A stretch of DNA of 64,000 nt, taken from NCBI GenBank assembly GCA_964017195.1, contig OZ024887.1, positions 62,367,811-62,431,810 on the forward strand, given 5' to 3'. This DNA comes from Siderastrea radians. Its lineage: Eukaryota > Cnidaria > Anthozoa > Scleractinia > Rhizangiidae. This document shows positions 1-11,960 of this stretch, in pieces; the stretch's first letter is position 1; each line of letters opens with the position of its first letter. The position numbers were made by a program, and so were the translations under genes. The notes beneath the pieces are model-generated. The model saw nothing but the letters and a program-made list of their open reading frames with translations, was not told the DNA's origin and ran no database searches.

Positions 1-3000
1 GTAAAATCTGGAGGCCTGAAACTTCTGCAGATACAGGACAACGGCTGTGGGATAAGAAAAGACGATATGGGCATTGTTTGCGAGCGTTTTACCACGAGCA
101 AACTCACGAAATTTGAAGATCTAAGCTCGATTGCGACTTATGGCTTTCGAGGAGAAGCGCTAGCAAGCATTAGTCACGTAGCTCATGTAACGATCACCAC
201 AAGAACAGAAGAATCGAACTGTGCTTTCAAGGCGAGTTACTCGGATGGAAAACTTGTTCCTCCTCGACCCGGTTTATCAGCCGACCCTAAACCTTGTGCC
301 GGCAATAAAGGCACGCAGATAACTGTTGAAGACTTGTTTTACAACGTGTCAACTCGACGAAAAGCGCTGAAAAGTCCCGGCGAAGAGTTTGCGAAAATTG
401 CTGACGTGGTAAGCAAGTATGCTATTCACAATTCAGGAGTTGCGTTCACTTTGAAGAAACAAGGGGAAAACATGGCGGATGTGAGAACAACCAACGGTGC
501 CTCAATTCTAGACAACATTCGTGCAATTTATGGAGCTTCAGTCGCCAGGGAGTTATTGGAAGTGAGCTGTGACAATGAAAGATATGCATTCAAAATGCAG
601 GGTTACATTTCCAATGCTAATTATTCTGTCAAAAAGCTGCAGTTTCTATTGTTTATAAATCACCGTCTTGTTGATTCCTCTGCAATGAGGAAGGCTATAG
701 AAGCATTGTATGAAGCTTATATCCCAAAGAACAGCCACCCGTTTGTGTACATGTCTCTGGAAATTGCACCCAGCAATGTTGACGTCAATGTCCATCCCAC
801 CAAACACGAGGTTCACTTTTTGCATGAGGATTCCATCACTGAAGCTATTCAGAAAGCATTTGAGGAGAAGTTACTAGGAGCCAATTCATCAAGAACTTAT
901 TTCACTCAAACCCTTCTTCCTGGGGTCCCTCTGACTGAAACATCTGCAGGTTGGTGGTACCATTAGTGGTGTACAGGATTTCAAACTTTGTGAAATGGAG
1001 GATGGGAGGGGGTGGTACCCCTGGGGGAATTTTTGCTGGGGGCGTGACACCCACAGTTTAACCCTATCCAACCGACATTATTTTCTTTTAGGACCCTGTC
1101 TCAGAGTGAACCCTTGAAATGATAGCCTGTTCCAGGCATTCCGATAGTGGAGCGTGAACGAAAAATAAAGAGAGCGAAAGAGCGGAAAAAAACAAGGGGA
1201 GACTGGGGAAGAGGATGAGGGAACGCCTGTGAAATTAATTTTAAAAAGCCCATGCCGCCCACTTTAGACCGCCGACAGCAGCAGAGAAACATGATCCCAG
1301 GATCAGGTCAAAGGAAACAAGAAAATTGTGTAATTATGCTCACCGAAATAGGTTTCATCCGAGTTTGAAGCGTTGGAAAAGTAGACGATGCTTTAAGAAA
1401 TCTGACATGCCGAATGAACTGAATGAACATTGCAAAATTTTCTGCGATACGGAAACGCAAATGTCATCTCCACTACTGGACCAATAAAGGTAACGAAAAT
1501 CACAGACGACTTTATATACACATCGGTTTATCAAATTGATGAATAGAAAGCTTTTCACTCTGTGACGGAATGAACTTCGTCGTCTTCATCGATTGCGATG
1601 GCTACGATATGTTTGTTGTTCTTTTCTCCATTCCTTAGACAGCAGGCTTTCAGGACTTTCATAAACAATCTAGCCGATCCATTTTTCCTGCTCCTTCTTC
1701 GCCGTCTTTTTCGGCTACTCCGATAGCCAGCGCTCTAATTCCGATGCTTTGAAGCTGTTCTACTTGGTCTTTCATGATTGCAACAAGCGGAGTGACCACA
1801 ATTATCTTAGAAACAGCGTTTCTTTGCAACGCGTTGATTAACCTTGGAAAAAGTTGAAAGATCAAGCTATTTCCAAATCCTGTTGGAAGAATGGCAATGA
1901 GACCTCTTCCCAGAAACGCATTTTGAAGACAATCTTTTTATTCCATTTGTAAAGTATCCACATTTGGGAAATCGTCAAGCGCCCTTGCCGTGCAGTTATT
2001 CAACCGTGCGTGACTCGATGGAGGATGGCCTTCGCATGGGCACACCATATCGCATTTCTTGTCTGCGTCAACAACCCTCTGGTGTTGACAGGAGGTGTCA
2101 AATTTGGCCAATCAGAGGGTATACCAGATTCTGGTATACCGTCGCGAGCTTTTTAAAATTAGTTTCACAGCCGTTCCCTCGTCCTCTTCCCCAGTCTCCC
2201 CTCGTTTTTATCCCCCTCTTTCGCTCGCTTTCTTTTTCGCTCGTGCTCCACTATCTGAACGGCTGGAACAGGCTATTGAAATGATAGGTGGGGACCAAAA
2301 TTGCTATACTGGTAAACTAAAGATAACTAAAGAACAACACAACTTTAAGCTCAACAATATATTAATTATTAAATGAAAAGTCACAGGACATACTGACATC
2401 TTGGGGGGTATAAATTTCAAGTGGTAGAAACACCCTTCATGTAATCGATATCACATGAAACCCAATCTCAGACCAATAAGCAAGACATGTCCTGTTTCAG
2501 GAACAAAACAGCTCAAAAACAGCACTGTTTGGGGCTATACATAGCTATTTAGCTTAAGTAGGCAAGCAACCCACACTGCAAAGGGGTGAGTAAACCACAT
2601 GTGCTCACTGTAAAGACAACTTAAGCAGGGTTAAAACTTGGCAGTCACACGGTCGCCCGTGGCGATTAAAAAGTGTCCAGGGCCAGTAAAAGTTGAGGTT
2701 TGAACGCCCAAAGGGCGACTACGATTTGAGAAGTACGAAAAGAGTAGTTCTTTCATTGGAGTACCTTTCTTTTCTTTCCTCGACTCTAAGTTCATCAATT
2801 GTAGTAACAGTTTAGTTTTAAAGCACAAAATTCAAAGTTGTTCGCGATCGAGTTTTTAGATCGCTCCGATGTAGACGCCATTTTGATTTTACTGCAACGA
2901 CAATCCAGACATACCCAGAGTTCAATGCCGTACGTTTTCAAACATGAATATCAGCAAACTCACTCAATACTGCTCGATATAATAGACTTACTTTTCACCT

Positions 3001-5723
3001 GAATTCAAAAGCAATCAAAAGAAACTGAGAATCATGATTCTGATGTTTATACATGTAGATGTTGACAAGATCGTTTTGTGTCCGTATTTGGAAAATAATG
3101 GTCCAGTTTTTCTTTGGGAGTTTAGGGACGGTTCATTTTTTATGAAGTAGGGGGGCTGGTGGGATTTGAGGGGGGCCATGCCAAAAAATATGGCTTCAAA
3201 GGGGGGGGCCAGCCGAAAAAATATGGTGTGTAAAGGGGGGTCACCAAAAAAAAATTGCCTTTAAGTTTAGTAGTGACAGCTTCTGTAATGATCCAAACCT
3301 CAGTGCCAGCTAGAAGGCCAAAAATAGCGTTTTTAAGGTTCTGAAAATTCAAATTTTCCCGGGGGAGAATGCTCCCGCACCCCCCTATTTCATTATACAA
3401 CCAATGGCAACTCTACCCCACCAACTGTTTCATTAGAGAATACAGCCAAGGGAATGTCAACTCTTTTTGGCCTCTGCTGGTCTGATCCTTAAACAAGTGA
3501 ACAACTGATAACAGTGTCCAAAATAATGCTTTAAACCGGCATGAATTGTCTGCTTATGTACTTCAGAATATAGCAAATTGCATTAGAGCATCTCTAGATT
3601 TTCAAAATTTTCCAGGGGAAGATACCTTTTACTTTTAGTGCTCGTCAATAAAGACATTTAGCCCTGCAGGACTTGAGTGTTAAAGTTGACTGTTGAATTT
3701 AAGCTTGATAATTTTTAGATTTACTTTATCACTTGTACTTTTTTTTTCAATTGTTTTTTTTTTTGGGGGGGGGGGTCATCTCAAATGTTTAGGTCTACAA
3801 GGGGGGGCCAGGTAAAAAATTTATGATGAAGAGGAGGGGTCATTATATTTTACAGGTGCTACCCATCAAATCCCACCAGCCCCACCGACCCCATAAAAAA
3901 TGAACGGTCCCTTAAGGACCAAGTCAGAACCTATAGGTGAAGAAAAGAGCGAGCAAGAACAAGACGAATGATTCCCAACACGAACCGAACAAAGTTTTTA
4001 TTATTATAACAATTTTACCAATTTCTCGAAAGTACATTGGCAAATGTGAGCTTTCAAGACAAAGTTAAGACCAAGCAAATTTCTTTTGGCCTTTCAGTCA
4101 AGCACCCTACTAAAAAACACTGGCTTAAACAGCCATCAGGCATTTATTCTAGTAAAAAGGGTTTAAAATTTTTTTGTGTTAGTAGAGGAAATTCGAGGGC
4201 TACTTTATTTTGGCCTGGGCCACTAAGAAGTCAGGGATACTGGCCCGAGTGGCGACCAAGCACTGAAGTTAATTTTTAGCCCTGACTTAAGCCAGTCAGC
4301 AAGAGAGAAACAGCTAGTGCATTGCATGTCAGTTCCATATCAGATCCATAACCTAACCAAGAAATTCTCTCAGCCCAGCTATATAAAGAGGGTACCTAAT
4401 GATATTTTATACTTGCTTCTTGTCTTTACTGCTGTTTATTTTGTCACTAACAAATTTTGTTTGCTCATTTGTGTGGCTTGTCACTACTTAGAAACTCTTG
4501 TGTTGCCAGTTTTGGGGTTGTATCACCTGTCACTTTCATAAATAAAGCAAAGCCTTGGTAATTTTCTTTATAATATCCACAGTGACATCAGAAGGAGGGG
4601 GGAAATCAAGTGGCGATAAAGTTTATGCACATCAGATGGTGAGAACAGACAGTAGAGAGCAGACTCTGCATGCATTTCTTCCTCCTAAAGATCACGCTTC
4701 CATGACAAATGCATCTCTCAGGTAAAGTGGCAAATGATAAAAAATACCTTTATTGTTTGTTTGGTGCATTTTTTCCACTATCTTTCGTGGAGGTGAGGTT
4801 ATCAGGGAAACCTAGACTACCATACCATCCTTAGGAGAACAATATATATTTTTTCTGTCATAGCCACATCCTGCTCTGGAAAACTCTGGGTTGGGGGTAG
4901 GTTACTAATAGCTCTAACCAAAACATAATTTTTCATATCCCCCCCCCCCCCCCATAATACACAGTCCTATAAACACCACAATAATCCATACCTAACTTGT
5001 TGGATCTCATTAGAGGCCGGGCCCCTTGCAAATTGGCCATCTACATGTATGAATATGATTTTTCCTTACTGCTTTCAGGGTCTTTGTGAATCATGTTTAA
5101 CTAACAACGTGCCTGCCTGTCATTATCTCTTACCCTCCAGCTTGGAAAGTTAATGAAAGCCCTGCTACTTTAGACGCAGGTGAAAAATATACTTGACACT
5201 GATACCTTAAGCTGGGTCTATAATAGGGTTAACTTCATTTGTGATGGTGTGCTAATGATATTTGTACTGAAAAAATCTGACTTGTATTGTATGCTTAACT
5301 TTTTTTTCCAGTTTACCTCAGCCATCCAGCAGTAAGGATAAATGTGAAGCTACAAACACAACCGCTGAGAAACCAGACACATTTAAAAATCCTTCTTTAA
5401 CTGTTATCAATCTTAACGAAGCAAGGAACTCTCTGTCCCACTCAAGAAAATCAACTGATGCTGTTGATGAGAATTTCTCTGACAAGCCATCAGGTGATAG
5501 CCCTCTCTGAGTCATTGTAATTTCCATGCTCAAAATTTGATCAATAATTTGCTAATAGACCTAAGAACAAACTGAATGTCTGACTTATTTGACTGACTGA
5601 CTGACTGACTGACTGACTGACTGACTGACTGACTGACTGACTGACTAAATGATAGACTAAATGATAGACTTTATTTTCAGGGCCCCACTGAAAACCGCCA
5701 AGGCGAGTGGGCTCCCTGGATAA

Positions 5724-5800
<77 letters not shown>

Positions 5801-7802
5801 GATGATGGATGGGCTGACTGACTGACTGACTGACTGACTGACTGACTGACTGGCTGCTTAATGGAATGAATGTCTGAAGGACAGACTGATGGAGTAACTG
5901 ACTAGTAAAGTGTCTGTCTGACTGTCTTTACTGACTGGCTGACTGAATAGCAGAGAGGCCAACTGTCAGATTCACTGACATGGATAAACCAACTAGACTG
6001 AGTTACTGATTGACAGACATCCAACACAAGCCGATTGATTGCTGTCAACTGATTGTTTGACTGACTGACTGACTGACTTATTGACTTATTGACTGTTATA
6101 TCTTTTTCAGGCTCCAAAAAACCAAAATTGGATGAAAAAACTGAAATGATGACAAAAGCCTCAAGCAGCTCAAGTATTTACAGAGAAATCCGCTTGACCA
6201 GCGTTTTGAATCTACGGAAAGCCATTGACAACAATGAACACAAGGGAATGAAAGAGCTTTTTGAGGACCACAAATTTGTTGGCTGTGTCAACAGGTCACT
6301 AGCTCTTGTCCAACATAGCACCAAGCTGTTCCTCGCAAACGTCACAACACTTAGCAGGGAACTTTTCTACCAGATACTCCTGTTTAAGTTTGGCAACTTT
6401 GACTTCTTGAGGCTCTCTGAACCAGCACCAATTTACGAACTTGCTTTGTTGGCTTTGGACTGCGAGGAAAGTGGATGGACAGAGGAAGATGGGTCTAAAG
6501 ATGAGCTTGCAAGCTACATTGTAAATTTATTGAAAGACAAAGCCACTATGCTGCTGGATTATTTTTCTCTGGAAATAGACAAAGAAGGTTGTGTGTTGAC
6601 ATTGCCACTCCTAGTAGATGGTTATGTACCAAATCTCAATGGACTTCCAATGTTTGTTCTTCGACTTGCTACAGAGGTAAGCTGCTTGGAAATGATGTAC
6701 GCACAGTGTTATGGCAAAGCTGGATATTCTGATATTCAGATTTATTGATTAGTCAGTATTAATATGTTTACTAGCAAAGAAATCAAATAGACATAGTGGT
6801 GGTAGGAGGCTCAAATGCAAGAAATACCACGTAAACACACCTTCAATTTTACAATTTATTTATTACAACAACAACTGATTGCAATACAAATTTGTGATTC
6901 CACCCGTAAATTAGCTTGGGCTATTCGAGGCAGATGGAAACTATAATAACAAAAATAACTATAAAACTATAATAATATACTATAATATACAAAACAAGCT
7001 ATAATATACAAAAATAATGACAATTAAACTCATCACAAATACTTGGGAACTGGTGCCTTAGAGGTTAGCGGGGTGCCAGATGCCATAAGCCAAAGGGAGG
7101 TATCCATGGCAACCCTGGAAAGCGGGAACCACCCAAACGAGCGTCCGCCAACTGGCACCGTCACACTGAAAGAAATTAGTGGAAATAACTTACCTGAAAG
7201 AATACTTACCCTGACAACCAAACACAGTAGCGGGAGGAAGGAGAGGGTGCAAGAATCCGCAACAATTCGCAAGCGATAGCTGTGCTTTTGATCCGCAAGG
7301 ATGAGCTGATAACACTGCACATGTAAAGCAATGAACCTTGCACCCTGCACAACCCCTGAAGGCCACCCCACAGATCACCTACTGTTGATGGGGAAAACCG
7401 CTGGTTGCATTAGCTCGAGTTTAACTTTGCCTAAATGATATTTAGCCACATAAAATAACACATATTAATCATTTCATCTTTTTTTCTATAACTTTCTAGG
7501 TTGACTGGGACAGTGAGGAGGGATGCTTTCGCACCTTTGCTCAAGAATGCAGTCGGTTTTATGCATTTAAAACAGATCCATACCAAAGTGAAGACAACTC
7601 TTCTAAAGATGACGACACGACAGAGGACTCTGATGGAGCAAAACCATCCTCTTCAAACTGTTCATGGCAGTGGACAGTGGAGCATGTTTTATTTCCTGCC
7701 TTTCGCACAGGGCTTGTGCCGCCAAGTCGGTTTGCCGAGGATGGGACTCTCCTTCAAATAGCAAACCTGCCTGACTTGTACAAAGTGTTTGAAAGGTGTT
7801 GA
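1..7802 (+). CDS. MLH1: DNA mismatch repair protein MLH1 (5'-partial, five exons)
   Basis: MLH1 pairs with PMS2/PMS1 as the nuclear MutL heterodimer that acts after MutS mismatch recognition. Visible exons by GT-AG joins that keep frame: 1-949, 4583-4721, 5312-5493, 6111-6676 and 7500-7802. The frame is open from base 1, so the N-terminus (start of the GHKL ATPase) lies off the window. Exon 1 carries the ATPase motifs IQDNGCGI (bases 37-60) and [13 protein letters not shown] (about 130-170), then the MutL S5-like domain with FINHRLV and [12 protein letters not shown]. Exon 2 holds a [17 protein letters not shown] linker. Exons 4 and 5 encode the C-terminal dimerisation domain, ending [12 protein letters not shown], the invariant MLH1 C-terminus. 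Exon 1 is 949 bp long, where vertebrate MLH1 is split into many small exons. Introns 1 and 3 hold transposons and microsatellites. AATAAA at 8153-8158 is a possible poly(A) signal, but it lies inside a MITE. Identification is very secure. Confidence 0.97.
1123..2275. mobile_element. Mutator-like (MULE) TIR element carrying a helicase fragment, in MLH1 intron 1
   Basis: The ends are inverted repeats of about 127 bp (1123-1249 and 2148-2275) starting TAGCCTGTTCCAG. The element is flanked by an exact 9 bp direct repeat TTGAAATGA (1114-1122 and 2276-2284), or 11 bp if the shared TA is counted. Long TIRs with a 9-11 bp target duplication are typical of Mutator-like elements. No transposase is visible, so it is non-autonomous. 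The interior holds a RecQ-type helicase fragment, which resembles gene capture by Pack-MULEs. The same TIR family makes the fold-back MITE at 19373-19558. Confidence 0.85.
1659..1935 (-). pseudogene. RecQ-like helicase fragment (captured, degenerate)
   Basis: The reverse-strand frame reads a Walker A-like segment [15 protein letters not shown] followed by [16 protein letters not shown], which is the order of motifs I and Ia in RecQ-family DNA helicases. The invariant Walker A lysine is replaced by Asn (GFGNS instead of GFGKS), so ATPase activity is not expected. A stop lies just upstream of the fragment and another at 1659; no DEAH motif or later helicase motifs are seen. It sits inside the TIR element 1123-2275. 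It is best read as a captured piece of a host helicase gene rather than a functional protein. Confidence 0.75.
3125..3911. mobile_element. Harbinger-like non-autonomous TIR element (intron 1 of MLH1)
   Basis: TIRs start GGGACGGTTCATTTTTTATG at the left and end with the reverse complement at 3911. The flanks are a 3 bp direct repeat TTA (3122-3124 and 3912-3914). The interior has runs of G (for example 3765-3777 and 3806-3812). The 3 bp T/A-rich target duplication fits the PIF/Harbinger superfamily. No transposase is visible. Confidence 0.75.
5583..5646. repeat. (GACT)n microsatellite
   Basis: A near-perfect run of the GACT tetranucleotide in MLH1 intron 3 (5494-6110). Related short runs recur at 5815-5851 and around 6057-6080, so most of this intron is built of GACT-type and ATT-type simple repeats. 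Confidence 0.95.
5727..5801. repeat. (ATT)n microsatellite
   Basis: About 25 uninterrupted ATT units in MLH1 intron 3, between two GACT arrays. Confidence 0.95.
5815..5851. repeat. (GACT)n microsatellite, second array
   Basis: A second GACT array separated from the first by the ATT array. Confidence 0.9.
6677..7499 (+). other. MLH1 intron 4, no gene recognised
   Basis: The donor GTAAGC at 6677 and acceptor TTTCTAG ending at 7499 bound it. It contains an A/T-rich stretch (about 6940-7020) and a higher-GC island at 7040-7390 that is open on both strands for about 80-110 codons but matches no family I recognise. Confidence 0.7.
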
Positions 7803-8070
7803 AATTTGTAACGGACAAACGATTCTTCAACAGGTTAAAAAGGTGTTGTTGTGTTGTGATGGGTTATCTATAATATAATGACGACATTGTCAAATTTGTT
7901 AGTTAGTTGTGTATTCTTGACACTTCAGAATTTGTGTATTATTGAACAGGACGGTAATTCCCAGACTGTTCAACAGTTTTCCTCTTACAGTATCAATAAG
8001 TTGTTAAACAGAATGGTGAAGAGAAATAAGTATGAAGAAAGTCTTGATGGAGAGGGTGGATGTTATCTGC

Positions 8071-8280
8071 TAAACCCTTTAAGCCCTAACAGTGACGAAA
8101 ATGAAATTTCCCTTTACATTTGCAATACTTGTTCAAACATTCAAGTGGCGAGAATAAAGAAAGTAATCACCAAGAATAAAATGTCTTGATATTTAGATCA
8201 TTTCTCTTTACTAGTTCCATAAGAAATGAATGGAGAACAGTAAGGAGAATATGCATTTTTATATCAGGGCTTAAAGGGTA
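8071..8280. mobile_element. MITE with AACCCTTTAAGCCC termini, TA target site
   Basis: The left end is TA-AACCCTTTAAGCCC and the right end GGGCTTAAAGGG-TA, giving inverted ends of about 13 bp bounded by TA dinucleotides. At 210 bp with no coding capacity it fits a Tc1/mariner-type MITE just downstream of MLH1. Confidence 0.65.
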
Positions 8281-8299
8281 AGCCACCAGAAGTGACATC

Positions 8300-8375
8300 C
8301 ACTTCATTTGCACATGCCAATGCGCAAATCTATCTAGACGGCAATGCCTGCATTGCATTTTACAATCTACAAAGA
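8300..8375 (+). repeat. Dispersed repeat with GCATTGCATTTTACAA core
   Basis: One of at least six related segments in the window (about 8300, 11455, 14660, 28225, 29720 and 38815). They share a TTATTTCTTCATA...AAATCTAGAAG...GCATTGCATTTTACAACTAT pattern. Several sit in the flanks of EXD1-like duplicons. Confidence 0.6.
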
Positions 8376-9029
8376 AGCCAGTTTTGTTCAAAATTCTTGT
8401 TTAAGGACTTTTCCGCCCAAAATCTTCACATGTTCAGATTTTTTCAAACGTTTGTTGCAGTTAGATATTTGACCACCCATGAAAAATTGCGGTGTCATTG
8501 TGCTTCTTTAGGAGAAGAAGCGTGTTGAAAAAGTTTCCGTCATCTAAGGCGAAATCGGCTTTATTGCTACCAGTAGACAAAAATATGTAACGTGCAGAAC
8601 TCTAGATAACGTCGATTTGTTGACCTCAATGCAAATAGGCCTATTTAGTACATTTTTCTAATTAATGTCATTCTTTCAGGTAACATTAGCCACAAAGAAG
8701 GAATAAGGGCGCCCAAAAGTTTTGCAAAACATTACCTCAGACTTTAGGGGACGGATTAATTGCTGTTGTTTTCGAAGGAACAAATATGTTGTTTAGAGTG
8801 TAAAATAAGGTCAGCTAGCATTTTCGGAGAGCTGTCAGCAGCTTGGTAAAGCGGTTGATAGGATTCTGTTTCCTAAAATTTACTCAGGCCTAAATTTTCA
8901 GCTAAAAACTCCGAACAGATCAACTGGTATGAGCTTACACAAATATGCCTTTAGAAAAGCTCTGGAACAATCTAAGAAAGTAGAAAATGATATTCCAAGT
9001 AGTACGCTAAAATGTCCCGCACGGGTACC

Positions 9030-9199
9030 CACTAATTGAATCAAATGAACCAACTGTAGCGGAATTGCACTAATTGAACCAACTAACGAGATGGCGCTTA
9101 TTGAACGGGATTCAATAATAACTCTATTTATGCTAGATCACTTTGACACATTAAAAAAGTTGTTATTATTATTATTATTATTATTATTGTTATTATTAC

Positions 9200-9238
<39 letters not shown>

Positions 9239-9300
9239 TATAACCAATTGAACCAATTTAGCCCCATGTGACACCACAAGACATCGCTCTAGTTTTGTTG
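9030..9300. repeat. Degenerate AATTGAACCAACTGTA repeat interrupted by (ATT)n
   Basis: A short array of AATTGAACCAACTG-like units, followed by an ATT microsatellite (about 9166-9238) and then a segment matching 27800-27857 (AATTTAGCCCCATGTGACAC). It is a relative of the longer array at 27530-27830. Confidence 0.65.
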
Positions 9301-11960
9301 ATTCGCTTTTTTAACCTTTTGTTGACCGAAGAGGGGTCGTACATCAAAAACAGTACACTTTATTTACTTCACTTTTAAATTAATTTTTTATAGTGTAGTC
9401 ATAATTTACACAGGCCCCTTTTGATACCAGCGAATGGCTGATAGGGCTACCCTGCCTAAATAAAGTTGACTTGACTTGACACTGAAACCATTCCAGTTGT
9501 GGAGGGAGCAATCCTTGCTACACTGTATGTCTGCTCAGTTTCACTAACATCCCTCAAGAAGAGGGGATAAGCCAAAACCACGGAGAACACTGTGGGCCGG
9601 TTATTTCACTGCATTTTAGACGGTGTTTAACAAAACCGCGGTCAAAATTAATTTCAATCTCGCCAGCTTCAATGTTTAAACATTGTTTATTGTAAACAGT
9701 ATCAAGCAGGCATGTGGCACAGACTAGAAAAACTATTATCTTCTTAAAATGACCCACTTAGAAAACGAGTTACCCGATCTACCCCATCAGTCTGAACCAC
9801 GTATCCCTACTACAACCCTTGTAAATTCGTAAGACTGATCCCTAAAGAAGACCATTCTCAATGACAGTCCAATAGCAAACACTCTTGCAGACTCACGGGA
9901 TAGCATTGGGACTGAAATGGCATTTTCGTGTGTGTATCAGATTGGGCGTTTTCCTTTAGTAAAAAATTCCGGTAATTTGGGTGGAATTTCTTTCCGGGAA
10001 AAAGTTGTTCCATTTGTTCACATAACCCGATAAGGCCAGGTCTATGTGGCCCGGCGGGAAAAGTTGATTGTTATGGACTCATGGGCCTGGAACTGGTAAG
10101 GCAAATGGGAAACATGCAAATAGAACATGTAATTCCATTCGGGAATTTTCAACCGGGAAGACGGGACGACCTTTTGATATGTTCCAGTTCATCCAGAGAA
10201 TTTTCTACAGGTGTGAACCGAAAGTTTTCCATTTACCTCCTAACCGAAATTTCCGGAAAATAGAAAGTGCCCATTTTTATGGCGCACGTTGAAAAACAGC
10301 TACTTTACAGGCACCTATAAACATCCCTGAAAACGTTTGTAGATGAGATTTTCTCACTGTGGACCGTAACAGAGTACAAAGTCAACGATTGTATTCCATT
10401 CGCAAGTGATTTCCACCCAACTATCAAATTTACACGTGAAATATCACCTCTACACTAAATATCATAGAGGTACTAGTTTTGCAAATGGCAAATAGTTGAT
10501 ATCTAAACATTTTAAGCACCCTCCTAGCGTTAAGAAGAGTTTTGTCAAAGGAGAAACATTGCGTCTATTGAAAACTCAGTCAAAGAAAACTTCGAATCGC
10601 TTACATAAACGAGATAGCGGTTTAGCCCTCTATAAAATTAACAATCATCCAGCATTGTTGAACACAGCTTTGTTGTACGAATGTTTAAAGACAATCAAAC
10701 TTTGTTCAGCACCATTCATCATTCTTCAGAATCAGGTAACATCATTCAACAGGGTACCCAAACGCGTTTATCTTGCCGAATTCAACAATGTTGAACGTAG
10801 TTGAATGAAAATGTTGCCCTGTTTGCCGGGGCCTTGGGACTAAAAGGATTGAGATGAAATCTCTCTCAGTTCTGGAGTGCTTTCCATTTGTACGGAAAAA
10901 CCAGTGAGAACTTTCTGCCAGATGGAACAGTGCAATATTTCCGCAAACAAAATCGAACGGGAGGAGCGCTTTCCATTTGTAGGGAAAACCGGTGAGAATT
11001 TTCCGTCAAATCGGGAACAGTACATTTTTCCATAATCAAACAGCGTATTCACCCAATCACCGTCACTCAAATGATCAGAGAGCGTGGCACTAGTATGACG
11101 ACGCCAATGGAACAGTGAATAATTCCGGTAAAACTGAGAAACGAGGAATACCTCTGAAAAGGTATTCCCTTTTTTCCGAAATATTTTTAGTCAAAAGGAC
11201 CGTTCTATTTGATTTCCCACCGGAACAACCCTTTCTTTTTTTTATTTATTTATATATTTTTTTTATTTTCAGGCTCGTCCCCAGGCCTTTCCGCGCTTAT
11301 CGAGTGAGAGCGTGAAGCTTGGGCCGAACACGACAGCTCGCATCTTGGGCGGCTCGACGGGTGACGTCACATTTGATTTTCCGCCCAGGGCGACTGGGAA
11401 CGAGGCTCGTGTTTAATCAAAACGAGTGCATTTGATTGCAACGTCGGCATTTATTTCATTTATTTCTTAATCTACAAGGCAATGTCTCCATTGCATTTAA
11501 CAACTATCAAGTTATAAACCAGCGAATTTTCTTGAAAGATCTTAATCAACAACATGTATCAAAAGTCTTTGAATCAATACTGTGAGTACTTTCTCCCTTT
11601 AGTTAACATCTGCTGCATGCATAAGCACAACTTACTCAAATAATAAATCTCTTTGTCCTATCTTTGCACCTGTTTAATCTCCGGAGGAGGGCTCCACTGT
11701 ATACACCTGGTGGTTTCTGGAGGTCTCCTCGCCATTCTTATTTATAACATTTTCAGTTAATATATTTAATTATCTTTATTTCAATAATTTGTAATGATAA
11801 TTTTAAAAGTCGCTAGTTAAATCGCAGCTTAGATAATAAGTCGCTCTTATTAGTCTTACTGTAGCCTTCAACAATTTAAGTGTCAAAGTTTTTAAGGTGA
11901 GCTTGAAGATGATCACAGGGAATCATGATTAACTGGCTTATCATGTCGGGGTATGGGGCT
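9301..11960. other. Intergenic stretch without recognisable genes
   Basis: It includes a 3'-repeat end TAAATAAAGTTGACTTGAC (about 9460-9480), two diverged direct copies of a GCTTTCCATTTGTA-type segment (about 10870 and 10968), and a segment near 10740-10850 resembling 38690-38760. No open frame in it resembles a known protein. Confidence 0.5.

Noticed and set aside
3140..3400. 86-aa reverse frame in MLH1 intron 1
   Set aside because: It lies inside the Harbinger-like element over poly-G tracts and is Pro-rich only because of them.
7043..7371. Small genes in MLH1 intron 4 (both strands open)
   Set aside because: No family resemblance, overlapping frames on both strands, no transcript signals; more likely composition.
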